A stretch of 33,903 nt of DNA from PVC group bacterium (GTDB lineage Bacteria > Verrucomicrobiota > Kiritimatiellia > CAIKKV01): positions 1 to 33,903 of the forward strand of contig CAMDGM010000038.1 of the NCBI GenBank assembly GCA_945898015.1. Reading direction: 5' to 3'. The first letter of the stretch is position 1. Each line of letters begins with the position of its first letter. Made by a program: the position numbers and the translations under genes. This document shows, in pieces, positions 15,929-26,839 of the stretch. The notes beneath the pieces are model-generated. The model searched no databases. It saw only the letters and a list, made by a program, of their open reading frames with translations, and had not been told where the DNA came from.

Positions 15929-15956
15929 TTGACCTTTTCCGACTGGAGCGTATATT
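15929..15956 (+). promoter_or_regulatory. Promoter of the nusA-infB operon
   Basis: TTGACC (15929-15934), a 16-base spacer and TATATT (15951-15956) make the best sigma-70-like promoter in the window. The predicted start near 15963 lies about 28 bases before the hairpin at 15991. Confidence 0.7.
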
Positions 15957-15990
15957 AAGTTCCGTTTGGTAAAAGAGGGATTGCATCAAG

Positions 15991-16016
15991 AGTGGGTCTT
16001 GCAACCCACTTTTTTT
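15991..16016 (+). terminator. Attenuator-like intrinsic terminator in the nusA leader
   Basis: Perfect 7-base arms AGTGGGT (15991-15997) and ACCCACT (16004-16010) enclose CTTGCA and are followed by T 16011-16016. It sits between the promoter and nusA, so it must be read through for expression. A premature terminator ahead of the rimP-nusA-infB operon is known in Gammaproteobacteria (the rimP-leader motif); here it is found in a distant lineage and without rimP. Confidence 0.85.
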
Positions 16017-16073
16017 ATGGTGTTTACGCCGGTTTGGAGCGATCCGGACCGCCGATCGAAGGAGTCAGGAGCC

Positions 16074-17341
16074 ATGGAAGAGATTCGCGCCTTTCTTGCC
16101 TATTTGGAAAAGGAACGCGGAATTGACCGGGAAACGGTTGTTCTGGCGCTGGAAGGAGCCTTGTTGCAGGCGTCCCGGAAAAGCGTTGGTCCCGCGAAAA
16201 ATCTGCGTATTGAAATCGACCGCAAAACCTGCGCCATCAAGGCGATCGCCACTGTTAAAGTGGTTGAGAAGGTGGTCAATCTGCATGATGAAATCAGCCT
16301 TGTCAAGGCCCTGAAACTCAACCCGGACACCGTGCTGGGCAATGATCTGGACATCGACGTCACCCCGCGTGATTTCGGGCGGATTGCAGCCCAGAACGCC
16401 CGCCAGGTGTTCACTCAGAAGTTGCGCCAGGCCGAGCGGGATGTGGTCAAGGAAGAATACAAGGATCAGATCGGCAAAATCATCAGCGGCGCGGTGCGTC
16501 AATTTGACAGGACCGACGTGATTGTGGATCTGGGCCGGGCCGAGGCGGTGCTTCCCAAGCACGAACGTATTCAGGGGGAAGAGTACAATCAGGGCGATCG
16601 CATCCGGGGCTTGCTCCTGGAGGTGCAGGAAAACACCAGCGGCCCCAGCCTGGTGCTTTCCCGGGCCCATCCCAATTTCGTCCGGGCCTTGTTCGAGCTG
16701 GAGGTGGCCGAGATTGCCGACGGCACCATTGAGATCAAGGGCATTGCCCGCGAGCCGGGGCAGCGCACCAAGATTGCCGTCTTTTCCCGCGAGGAAAAGG
16801 TGGATCCGGTCGGCGCTTGTGTGGGCATGCGCGGCATGCGCGTGAAAAACATTGTCAAGGAGCTGTCCGGGGAGAAGATCGACATCGTCCGCTGGAGCGA
16901 TGATATCCGGACGTATGTGGCCAATGCGCTTTCGCCGGCCAAGCTGGCCAAGGTGGTGGTGGATCCCGACCGTCCCAAGGTGATTCATGTGACGGCCGAT
17001 GCGGACCAGCTTTCCCTGGCCATTGGCAAGCGGGGTCAGAATGTGCGGTTGACGGCCAAGTTGACCGGATGGAAGGTGGATATTCAGCGGGAAGAAGGGG
17101 ATATCAGCTTCGAAGAGAAAATGACCCGTGCGATCGAACGCCTGGCCCAGATCCCGGGCATTGGCAAGGGGAATGCGGAAAAACTGGTGCGCACAGGCTT
17201 CCTGGATGTCGTGGGCATCCTGGCGTCCGATGTGGCGACGATCGAGAGTGATGGAGGGTTTGACGCCGAAACCGCCAAGACGATTTATGAGTCGGCGGCG
17301 GCATCGCTTGTGATCACGGAAGAGGGCGGGCAGAAACAGAC

Positions 17342-17345
<4 letters not shown>
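16074..17345 (+). CDS. nusA: Transcription termination/antitermination factor NusA
   Basis: NusA binds RNA polymerase and nascent RNA and modulates pausing, termination and antitermination. The 423-residue protein has the N-terminal polymerase-binding domain (about 1-125), an S1 domain from about 132 (GKIISGAVRQFDRTDVIVDLG), KH1 (DPVGACVGMRGMRVKNIVKEL) and KH2 (LAIGKRGQNVRLTAKLTGW, near 318), then a helix-hairpin-helix-like tail (IPGIGKGNAEKLVRTGF). The frame is open from 15966 and the ATG at 16017 directly follows the U-tract, but the start at 16074 has AAGGAG 9 bases upstream and fits the family. It heads the operon and its stop overlaps infB by 4 bases (ATGA). rimP, the usual upstream neighbour, is absent. 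Confidence 0.95.
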
Positions 17346-19924
<2,579 letters not shown>

Positions 19925-19940
19925 AAAGCCGGCCAGCGTC

Positions 19941-20336
19941 ATGAAGACCGACCGACTGGTTCGGATTAATGAGTCGATGAAGCGGGAGATCGGGGAACAC
20001 CTCTCCCGGACCATCAGCGTGGAACGCGACGGCTTTGACCGGAGCCTTCTCACGGTGACTCACGTCATGGTCAGCACCAACCTGCACTCGGCGCGGGTGC
20101 TGGTCTCTATTTTCGGGCATGAAAAAGAACGCCCCGCCATCCTGGCCCGCCTCGAACGTCACCGGCCTGATCTCCAGCGGCAGATCGCCGATAAATTGGC
20201 GCTCAAATATACGCCCCGCCTCTCTTTTTTCCTGGATACCTCGCTGGAGGAAGGCGACCGGCTCGTCGCGCTTCTGAATGGCATCGAGACCCCGGCGGAC
20301 GCTCCGGTTCCGGAAGCCGGATCGGGCGCAACATGA
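19941..20336 (+). CDS. rbfA: Ribosome-binding factor A
   Basis: RbfA is a small KH-fold protein that assists late 30S maturation around the 5' end of 16S rRNA. The 131-residue product has RLVRINESMKREIGEHLSRTI at the N-terminus, LLTVTHVMVSTNLHSARVLVSI in the middle, and KLALKYTPRLSFFLDTSLEEGDRL near the end, which are the family's diagnostic blocks. An open frame reaches back into infB, but the ATG at 19941 is the family start. The short acidic tail is not conserved. It lies in the usual place between infB and truB; its stop overlaps an upstream possible truB ATG. Confidence 0.94.
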   Translation: MKTDRLVRINESMKREIGEHLSRTISVERDGFDRSLLTVTHVMVSTNLHSARVLVSIFGHEKERPAILARLERHRPDLQRQIADKLALKYTPRLSFFLDTSLEEGDRLVALLNGIETPADAPVPEAGSGAT

Positions 20337-20362
20337 GGCGGTTTGCTTCCGAAGGCCCCCCG

Positions 20363-21064
20363 ATGCCGGACGGCCTTATCCTGATCGACAAGCCCGCGGG
20401 TCCGACGTCGCATGATGTGGTCGACCTGATTCGCCGGCGGTTTCGCATTCCCAAAGTCGGTCATGGCGGCAGCCTGGATCCCCAGGCGACGGGCCTGTTG
20501 ATCATCATGGTGAATCGCGGCACCAAGATCTCGAATCTTTTTCTCGGGTCCGACAAGGAATACGAGGGGACGATGCGGCTGGGTTTGACGACGAACAGCT
20601 ATGATCTGGATGGCGAGGTGACGGCCACGGCTCCCTGGGAGCACGTGACGCGGGAGCGGCTGGAGGAGGGGATGGCCCAATTCCAGGGCGATCTGATGCA
20701 GGTCCCGCCGATGGTGTCGGCCATCAAGCGGGCCGGGGTTCCGCTTTACAAGCTGGCGCGGCAGGGCGAGACGGTGGAGCGGGAGTCGCGGTTCGTCCAT
20801 CTGTATGAATTTTCCCTTCGCTCCTTTGTGCCGCCGGATGCGGTCGTTCGCATCCGGTGTACCAAGGGCACGTATGTGCGCTCGCTGTGTCACGACCTGG
20901 GGCAGGTTCTGGGTTGCGGGGCGGCGCTCGCCCAGCTTCGCCGGACCGGATCGGGCCGTTTCCGGGTGGACGATTCCCTGCCCCTGGACGCCGCGCTGGC
21001 CTTGCCGCCACCCGAGTTCGCCGCCCGGATTATCCCCCTGGCCCAAGCCCTTCCCAACGCCTGA
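20363..21064 (+). CDS. truB: tRNA pseudouridine-55 synthase
   Basis: TruB makes pseudouridine 55 in the T-loop of tRNAs. The 233-residue protein begins MPDGLILIDKPAGPTSHDVV and carries the catalytic Asp in GHGGSLDPQATGLL, the substrate-loop region PPMVSAIKRAGVPLYKLARQGETVER, and RIRCTKGTYVRSLCHDLG. Two starts are possible. ATG at 20333 overlaps the rbfA stop by 4 bases but has no ribosome-binding site. ATG at 20363 has AAGG 7 bases upstream and gives the typical N-terminus, so it is preferred. The stop overlaps the ribF start by one base (TGATG). Confidence 0.95.
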   Translation: MPDGLILIDKPAGPTSHDVVDLIRRRFRIPKVGHGGSLDPQATGLLIIMVNRGTKISNLFLGSDKEYEGTMRLGLTTNSYDLDGEVTATAPWEHVTRERLEEGMAQFQGDLMQVPPMVSAIKRAGVPLYKLARQGETVERESRFVHLYEFSLRSFVPPDAVVRIRCTKGTYVRSLCHDLGQVLGCGAALAQLRRTGSGRFRVDDSLPLDAALALPPPEFAARIIPLAQALPNA

Positions 21065-22131
21065 TGGTCATGAACATTCCTGTGCGTCATCATCTGACCG
21101 AGTTGCCGCGGACCGGCGTTCCGCTCTGCCTGGCGGCGGGTTTTTTCGATGGCGTGCACAAGGGGCACCGCCGGGTGATTCAAGCCGCGGTCCGCCGCGC
21201 CGCGACGTTGCGGGGTGTCTGCTGGATCCTTTCGTTCGACGAGCATCCGCGTAAATTAATCCGCCCGGGTTCTGTTCCTCTCATGTTGACAAGCCCGGCG
21301 CATAAGTTGCGCCTGTTCGAGTCCCTGGGGGTGGATGGCTGCCTGTTGTTGCCCTTTACGCCCGAGTTGGCGGCCCTGTCGCCGCTCCGGTTCCTTGAAC
21401 GCCTGGCGGCCGGCGCGCCGGACTGGCGCCTCATTTCCGTTGGCGAGGATTGGCGGTTCGGGCGGGCAGGGGCGGGTGACGTTGCCTTGCTGGCCTCCTT
21501 TTGCCGGAAGCGAGGCATTGAGGTGGCGGCGGTGAACCCGGTTCATTGGCGGGGCGAGCCGGTGTCGAGCACCCGCATCCGGGAGGCGGTCCGGCGCGGG
21601 GCGGTGGGAACGGCCGCCGCCTTGCTGGGCCGGCCTTTCAGTTTGCTGGGCACGGTCGTGGCGGGGGGTGGCTTGGCGCGGGGGCTGGGTTTCCCCACGG
21701 CCAACCTGATGCCTGAAAACGAGGTGCGGCCCGCGGATGGCGTGTATGCGTGTTACGCCCGGCTGGAAGACGGCTCGCGGTGGCCGGGCGTGATGAACGT
21801 GGGGCATCGGCCCACCTTGCAGCCGGTGGCGGGGCCGGATCCGGTCATGGAGATCCATCTGATCGGATTCAAGCGCCGGATCTACGGCCAGGCCATGGAG
21901 GTCTTTTTCATGGCCCGCCTTCGGGCGGAGCGCCGGTTTTCCTCCGTGGCGTTGATGACAGCGCAGATTCGCCGGGATGTCCGGGAAGCGGCCCGACGGC
22001 TGCGATCGGACAAAATGAAAAAAGCTTGCGAAGAATGCTTTACAAAGGGCAGGCCAGTTGGCTATAGTGGCCCTCCAAAACGAAGAAACGAGAAGAGTAT
22101 AAAGGCAAGAGGTAGGTCCGTTCATGGATAA
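21064..22131 (+). CDS. ribF: Bifunctional riboflavin kinase/FAD synthetase
   Basis: RibF phosphorylates riboflavin to FMN and adenylates FMN to FAD. The N-terminal adenylyltransferase half shows [25 protein letters not shown] and [12 protein letters not shown]; the C-terminal kinase half shows [24 protein letters not shown] and [10 protein letters not shown]. At 355 residues it is some 40 longer than usual. The excess is a basic tail (from about residue 318) of no recognisable fold, encoded by the bases that also carry the rpsO promoter and leader, and it overlaps the rpsO start by 8 bases. ATG 21070 is an alternative start. Placement between truB and rpsO is common in bacteria. Confidence 0.94.
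   Translation: MVMNIPVRHHLTELPRTGVPLCLAAGFFDGVHKGHRRVIQAAVRRAATLRGVCWILSFDEHPRKLIRPGSVPLMLTSPAHKLRLFESLGVDGCLLLPFTPELAALSPLRFLERLAAGAPDWRLISVGEDWRFGRAGAGDVALLASFCRKRGIEVAAVNPVHWRGEPVSSTRIREAVRRGAVGTAAALLGRPFSLLGTVVAGGGLARGLGFPTANLMPENEVRPADGVYACYARLEDGSRWPGVMNVGHRPTLQPVAGPDPVMEIHLIGFKRRIYGQAMEVFFMARLRAERRFSSVALMTAQIRRDVREAARRLRSDKMKKACEECFTKGRPVGYSGPPKRRNEKSIKARGRSVHG
22039..22068 (+). promoter_or_regulatory. rpsO-pnp promoter within the ribF 3' end
   Basis: TTTACA (22039-22044), 18 bases and TATAGT (22063-22068) lie inside ribF. They predict a start near 22075 and a leader of about 50 bases before the rpsO ATG at 22124, which has TAGG 7 bases upstream. Confidence 0.6.
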
Positions 22132-22387
22132 GGCACAAAAGGCAACAATCAAACAGGATTATCAACTGCACAACACCGATACCGGATCTTCCGAAGTGCA
22201 GGTGGCCCTGGTTACCAAGCGCATTGAAAGCCTGACAGAGCACCTCAAGACGCATCGCAAGGATCACAGCTCTCGTTATGGCCTCATCAAAATGGTGAGC
22301 GCCCGCCGCCGTCTTCTGAATTACCTGAAGAGCCGCGACGATGCCCGCTATCAAGCACTGATCAAGCGCCTGAATATCCGGCGGTAG
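22124..22387 (+). CDS. rpsO: 30S ribosomal protein S15
   Basis: S15 binds the central domain of 16S rRNA early in 30S assembly and forms a bridge to the 50S subunit. The 87-residue protein is full length and has the conserved [41 protein letters not shown] and [13 protein letters not shown] blocks. It overlaps the last 8 bases of ribF and is followed 131 bases later by pnp, the same arrangement as in Escherichia coli. In that organism S15 represses its own mRNA; the leader here is short and I see no clear pseudoknot. Confidence 0.97.
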   Translation: MDKAQKATIKQDYQLHNTDTGSSEVQVALVTKRIESLTEHLKTHRKDHSSRYGLIKMVSARRRLLNYLKSRDDARYQALIKRLNIRR

Positions 22388-22416
22388 TGGCTTGGGTGGC
22401 CGCACATCCGAAAAGA

Positions 22417-22473
22417 GCGCGAAGCGACGATTCCGCTGCTGAATGGGTTTCTTCCCGTTCTTTCGGCTCGCGC
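22417..22473 (+). promoter_or_regulatory. Nested stem-loop between rpsO and pnp
   Basis: An outer stem GCGCGAAGC (22417-22425) with GCTCGCGC (22466-22473), eight pairs with one bulged A, encloses an inner hairpin GAATGGG (22441-22447)/CCCGTTC (22454-22460) with one G-U pair. There is no long T run, so it is more like a processing or autoregulation site than a strong terminator. In E. coli RNase III cuts a stem here and PNPase then represses its own mRNA; the parallel is inferred. Confidence 0.55.
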
Positions 22474-22518
22474 ATCCTTTTATAAAAAAAAGAAAAAAGA
22501 AGAAAAAGAAGGAACGAC

Positions 22519-24648
22519 ATGAAGGATACCAAGCAAATCACCGTCGCGATTGGCGACAAAACGCTCACGTTCGAATCGGGGTTGCTGGCCAAGCAGGCCG
22601 GCGGTTCCGTCTGCCTGAGCCAGGGCGAAACCATGGTCTTTTCGGCCGCCACCATGGCCTCGTCCATCCGCGAGGGCATCGATTACTTTCCCCTGCAGGT
22701 GGAATACCGCGAGAAGTTCTATGCCTCCGGAAAATATCCGGGCGGCTTTTTCAAGCGTGAATCCCGGCCGTCGGAAAAAGAAATTCTGACCGCACGGTTC
22801 ACCGACCGCCCGCTCCGCCCCCTCTTCCCCGATGGCCTTCGCAACGAAGTTCAGATTGTCAACACGCTGCTCTCCGCGGATGGGATCAACGAGTCGGATG
22901 TGCTGAGCATCACCGCCGCCAGCGCGGCGCTGACCCTTTCCGATATTCCCTTCATGGGGCCACTGGCCGGCGTCCGGGTGGGCCGCGTGGAAGGCCGCTT
23001 CGTGATCAACCCCACGCAGAAGGAACAGGCCGTCAGCGACCTGGACCTGATCTATGCCGGGTCCCGGGATCTGCCGATCATGATCGAAGGCGCGGCCGAT
23101 GAAGTGCAGGAGGCCGATCTTCTGGCCGCCATGCGCTTTGCCCAGGAGGCGTGCACGAAGCTGGTGGACGCCCAGTTGGCGTTGCGGCGGGCCATGGGAC
23201 TTCCGGACAAGAAAGCGGAAGAGGCCCCGGCGGGCTCGCCCCTTTTGGATGTGGCGCGTCAAGTCGCGGGCGCCAAGCTCGCCGACGTGCTCCTTATTCC
23301 GGGCAAGCAGGACCGCCAGAATGCGGTGACGGCTTTGAAGACGGAACTCAAGGCGAAGCTCCTCGAGAAGAGCCCCGACATGTCGACGGAAGCGTTCCGC
23401 TCGGCGTTCGATCAGCTCGAGATCGAAACCGTGCGGCGTAACTTCCTCGAAAAGGGCAAGCGTCCGGATGGCCGCGGCGCCGATGACCTGCGCCCCCTGT
23501 ATGCGCAGACCTCGCTGTTGCCTCGTGTCCATGGTTCCGCCGTGTTCAATCGCGGGGAAACCCAGGCGCTGGGGACGGTCACGCTGGGCACCGGTTCGGA
23601 TGCCCAGGACATGGACGCCATCACCGGTGGCGCCTCCAAGAAATCCTTCATGCTGCACTACAACTTCCCGCCCTATTCCGTGGGCGAGACCGGTCGTTTC
23701 GGCGCCACGGGACGGCGTGAAATCGGGCACGGCGCCTTGGCGGAACGCAGCCTGGAGCGCGTGATTCCGAAGGATTATCCCTACACCGTCCGCGTGGTTT
23801 CGGAAATCATGGGATCCAACGGGTCGAGCTCCATGGCCAGCATCTGCGTGGGCACGCTTGCCCTCATGGATGCCGGCGTGCCGATCAAGAAGCCGGTGGC
23901 CGGCATCTCCATCGGGCTATTCTCCTCTCCCGCCAAGTCCGAGACGGTGGTGGACATCCTGGGCACCGAGGATCATTGCGGTGACATGGACTTCAAGGTG
24001 GCCGGAACGCGGGATGGCATCACCGGTTTCCAGGTGGACCTCAAGATTCGCGGGCTGGCCTGGAACCTGGTGGAAGACGCTTTCCGCAAGGCCAAAAAGG
24101 CGCGCGGCCAGATCCTCGATTTCATGGCCACGGTGATCGCGACGCCCCGCACGGAATTGTCCGTGCATGCGCCCCGCATCCATACGGTCATGATTCCCGT
24201 GGACAAGATCGGCGCCCTGATCGGGCCCGGCGGCAAGAACATCCGCCGCATCACCGAGATCACCGGCACCCAGATCGACATCACGGACGACGGCACGGTC
24301 AAGATCTTCAGCACCGACGGCGCGGGCATGGAAATGGCCATGCGCGAAGTCAGCATGCTGACGGCCGAGGCCCAGGAAGGCCAGATCTACAACGGCACCG
24401 TCACCGGCATCAAGCCGTTCGGCTGCTTTGTGGAAATCTTCCCCGGCACCGATGGCCTGGTGCATATCAGCGAACTGGCCGACTTCCGCGTCAACGTGGT
24501 GGAAGATATCTGCAAGATGGGCGACCAGATGTGGGTCAAGTGCATCGGCGTGGACGATCGCGGCCGCATCAAGTTGAGCCGTCGTGAAGCCATGCGCGAA
24601 AAGGATGCCGAGGCCAAGGGACAGACTCCCGGGCCTGCCAAGGCATAA
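22519..24648 (+). CDS. pnp: Polyribonucleotide nucleotidyltransferase (PNPase)
   Basis: PNPase degrades RNA 3' to 5' by phosphorolysis as a trimer. The 709-residue protein has two RNase PH domains: the first with [15 protein letters not shown] and [10 protein letters not shown], the second with [33 protein letters not shown] and [27 protein letters not shown] domain with the GPGG loop follows at about 553-605, then an S1 domain at about 620-690 ([24 protein letters not shown]). Length and order are normal. The ATG at 22519 is preceded by AAGGA inside a remarkable purine-only tract of about 30 bases that should keep the ribosome-binding site unpaired. Confidence 0.97.
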   Translation: MKDTKQITVAIGDKTLTFESGLLAKQAGGSVCLSQGETMVFSAATMASSIREGIDYFPLQVEYREKFYASGKYPGGFFKRESRPSEKEILTARFTDRPLRPLFPDGLRNEVQIVNTLLSADGINESDVLSITAASAALTLSDIPFMGPLAGVRVGRVEGRFVINPTQKEQAVSDLDLIYAGSRDLPIMIEGAADEVQEADLLAAMRFAQEACTKLVDAQLALRRAMGLPDKKAEEAPAGSPLLDVARQVAGAKLADVLLIPGKQDRQNAVTALKTELKAKLLEKSPDMSTEAFRSAFDQLEIETVRRNFLEKGKRPDGRGADDLRPLYAQTSLLPRVHGSAVFNRGETQALGTVTLGTGSDAQDMDAITGGASKKSFMLHYNFPPYSVGETGRFGATGRREIGHGALAERSLERVIPKDYPYTVRVVSEIMGSNGSSSMASICVGTLALMDAGVPIKKPVAGISIGLFSSPAKSETVVDILGTEDHCGDMDFKVAGTRDGITGFQVDLKIRGLAWNLVEDAFRKAKKARGQILDFMATVIATPRTELSVHAPRIHTVMIPVDKIGALIGPGGKNIRRITEITGTQIDITDDGTVKIFSTDGAGMEMAMREVSMLTAEAQEGQIYNGTVTGIKPFGCFVEIFPGTDGLVHISELADFRVNVVEDICKMGDQMWVKCIGVDDRGRIKLSRREAMREKDAEAKGQTPGPAKA

Positions 24649-24679
24649 CACCCGGTCCGAATGACCAGGGGGTGGGCTC

Positions 24680-25327
24680 ATGCAGGCGGCGACTGTGATC
24701 CTGGCGGACGGGGATTTCCCCGTCCAGCCACAACCGCTGGCGGCCCTGCGCCGCGCGCGCCGCATTGTGTGCTGCGATGGCGCCGCCCGCAAGTTGCGTG
24801 ACTTCGGCCTCGAGCCCGCCGCCGTGGTGGGCGACATGGACAGCCTTCCCGCCACGATCCGCCGGGCGTATGGCTCCCGGGTAGTTCGCGATGCGGGCCA
24901 GGACGACAACGACCTTTCCAAGGCGTTCCGGTATTGTCTCCAGCAGGGTTGGCGGAATCTCGTGGTGCTGGGCGCCACGGGCTTGCGCGAGGACCATACG
25001 CTGGGCAACATCTCCCTGCTGGCGGATTTTGCGCGGGAGGCCCGCGTGATCATGCTGACGGATACGGGGGAATTCCGACCGCTTTTGAAATCCAGCCGGC
25101 TGCCCTGCAAGCCCGGGCAGGGAGTATCGATTTTTTCCTTCGATCCGGCCACGGCGATTACCTCGCGGGGCCTGAAATATCCGCTCCGCCGGTTGCGGCT
25201 TTCCCGATGGTGGCAGGCCGCGCTGAATGAGGCGGAAGGCCGGAGCTTCGACCTGCAATTTACGGGCGGTCCGCTGCTGGTCTACAGTCTTTACACCCGT
25301 CGCACAGCGGCCACGAGGCGTTCGTGA
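24680..25327 (+). CDS. Thiamine pyrophosphokinase
   Basis: This 215-residue enzyme should convert free thiamine and ATP to thiamine diphosphate. Motifs: IVCCDGAARKLRDFGLEP, VVGDMDSLP, GQDDNDLSKAF and VVLGATGLREDHTLGNISLL, which together hold the ATP, metal and thiamine residues of the TPK catalytic domain. The C-terminal thiamine-binding domain is partly recognisable (TSRGLKYPL). It is often named thiN or TPK. It begins 31 bases after pnp with a G-rich ribosome-binding site and overlaps thiD by 4 bases (GTGA), so it opens a three-gene thiamine cluster. Confidence 0.92.
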   Translation: MQAATVILADGDFPVQPQPLAALRRARRIVCCDGAARKLRDFGLEPAAVVGDMDSLPATIRRAYGSRVVRDAGQDDNDLSKAFRYCLQQGWRNLVVLGATGLREDHTLGNISLLADFAREARVIMLTDTGEFRPLLKSSRLPCKPGQGVSIFSFDPATAITSRGLKYPLRRLRLSRWWQAALNEAEGRSFDLQFTGGPLLVYSLYTRRTAATRRS

Positions 25328-26169
25328 ACGGCACGGTTCCCGAGGACCGTCGGCAGGCTGTGGCCCTGACCATTGCCGGCAGCGACAGTGGCGGCAATGC
25401 GGGCATTCAAGCGGATTTGCGGACTTTTCATGGATTTGGCGTGCATGGCTGTACCGCCATTGCCGCCCTGACGGCCCAGAATCCGCTCGGGGTGACCGGC
25501 ATTTTGACCGCCGATGCCGATTTCCTGGGGAAGCAACTGGACGCCATTTTTGCCTGTTATACGGTAGGCGCCATCAAGACCGGCATGCTGGCCAACGCCG
25601 AATTGATGGAGGCTGTGGCTGTTCGTCTGGCCGCGCGATCCGCCATCCCCGTGGTGGTGGATCCGGTGATGGTGGCCACCAGCGGCGCGCGCTTGCTGGA
25701 GGATTGCGCCGTGGAGACGCTCAAGATGCGACTGGCGCCCCGGGCCGCTTTGCTGACGCCCAACAGGCCGGAGGCTGAGGTGCTGCTGGGCCGGCGGATT
25801 GCCGATCGTCCGGAGGCGATTGTGGCCGCGCGTGAGCTGGCGGCACGCTATGGGTGCGCAATTCTGCTTAAGGGCGGCCATGATTCCGCGCATCGCGGCG
25901 AGGATCTGCTATGCCTCGGCGACGGCGTGATGGCTTTTTCGACTCCGGTGGTGGCCGATCCGCTTTCCACGCATGGCACCGGCTGTACGCTGAGCGCGGC
26001 CATTGCGGCTTCGCTGGCACGCGGGCGGGGGCTGGAAGAGGCGGTGACGGAAGGCAAGGCCTATGTGTATGAGGCGATCCGGACCGGTCGCGTGGTCGGC
26101 CCGTTTGCGGCGGTGCTGGGCATGCCGGCCCGCTTGCCGGTGGAAGCGGTGCGCCGGGAGGTTTTGTGA
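25324..26169 (+). CDS. thiD: Hydroxymethylpyrimidine (phosphate) kinase
   Basis: ThiD phosphorylates hydroxymethylpyrimidine and its monophosphate, giving the pyrimidine substrate of thiamine phosphate synthase. The 281-residue ribokinase-fold protein has LTIAGSDSGGNAGIQADLRTF, VVVDPVMVATSG, ALLTPNRPEAEVLLG, AILLKGGHD and the anion hole THGTGCTLSAAIA. It starts with GTG inside the stop of the thiamine pyrophosphokinase gene and ends overlapping the HAD gene by 4 bases. Normal length; no fused ThiE domain. Confidence 0.95.
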   Translation: MNGTVPEDRRQAVALTIAGSDSGGNAGIQADLRTFHGFGVHGCTAIAALTAQNPLGVTGILTADADFLGKQLDAIFACYTVGAIKTGMLANAELMEAVAVRLAARSAIPVVVDPVMVATSGARLLEDCAVETLKMRLAPRAALLTPNRPEAEVLLGRRIADRPEAIVAARELAARYGCAILLKGGHDSAHRGEDLLCLGDGVMAFSTPVVADPLSTHGTGCTLSAAIAASLARGRGLEEAVTEGKAYVYEAIRTGRVVGPFAAVLGMPARLPVEAVRREVL

Positions 26170-26822
26170 GCGTGGCGTGGGAGCGTGTGCGGGCTGTTTG
26201 TTTTGACATGGATGGCACCCTGGTGGACTCGGATGCCGCCTGGCTGAGGGCCACGCGGAGCGCTTTTGCGCGGTTCAACTTGACGCTGACGGATGCCCAT
26301 TATGAGGAAACGCTGGGGCTGGACAATGCGGGCGGCGTGAAGATGGTCTTGCGCCATTTCCCCCGATTCCGGAAGGATCCGGCGCTGCTGGTCCGGGCGA
26401 TGGAGGAGGAAATCCAGTCTGAATTTCGGAAAGGCATCCGCCCCATGCCCGGCGCCGGGGATCTTCTTGAACAATGGAAGGCTCGATGGCCGCTGGCGCT
26501 GGTCAGCACCTCGTCTGTGGCCCTGATCGATGCCGCGCTTGACGGGTTGGGGTGGGGGCGCTATTTCGTGGTGCGCCTGAGTTCGGAGCAGGTGGGCCCC
26601 AGCAAGCCGGATCCGGCGGTGTATCGCGAGGCAGTCCGGCGATTAGGGGTCGAGCCGGCCCACGCGCTGGCGGTGGAGGATTCCGTGAATGGCGTCCGAG
26701 CCGCCCATGCCGCCGGCTTGCAGGTGATCGGGGTTGCGTCCGATTCCACTCTGGCCACGCGACTGCTTCCGCATGTCACGGAAACAGCCGCGAATCTGAA
26801 CGGGCTTCTCAACCGGGCTTGA
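26166..26822 (+). CDS. HAD-superfamily phosphatase (subclass I, beta-phosphoglucomutase-like)
   Basis: A 218-residue haloacid-dehalogenase-type phosphatase. Motif I is CFDMDGTLVDSD (nucleophile D14, acid/base D16), motif II ALVSTSS, motif III lysine in KPDPAVYREA, and motif IV VEDSVNGVRAAHAAG. An alpha-helical cap is inserted after motif I, as in HxpB/GPH-type enzymes that act on small phosphates. The GTG start overlaps thiD by 4 bases, so it is co-translated with two thiamine genes. A role as thiamine-monophosphate phosphatase, feeding the kinase upstream, is inferred from position only; sugar phosphates are the alternative. Confidence 0.9.
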   Translation: MSVAWERVRAVCFDMDGTLVDSDAAWLRATRSAFARFNLTLTDAHYEETLGLDNAGGVKMVLRHFPRFRKDPALLVRAMEEEIQSEFRKGIRPMPGAGDLLEQWKARWPLALVSTSSVALIDAALDGLGWGRYFVVRLSSEQVGPSKPDPAVYREAVRRLGVEPAHALAVEDSVNGVRAAHAAGLQVIGVASDSTLATRLLPHVTETAANLNGLLNRA

Positions 26823-26825
26823 GAA

Positions 26826-26839
26826 AGGGCGCTTGCCCT
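26826..26839. terminator. Weak convergent hairpin between the HAD gene and the giant gene
   Basis: AGGGC (26826-26830) and GCCCT (26835-26839) with loop GCTT lie in the 15-base gap between two convergent stop codons and overlap the giant gene's stop. The stem is short and lacks a T run, so termination here is doubtful. Confidence 0.3.

Noticed and set aside
22480..23730. 416-codon minus-strand frame
   Set aside because: It is antisense to pnp and its composition reflects the complementary codons.
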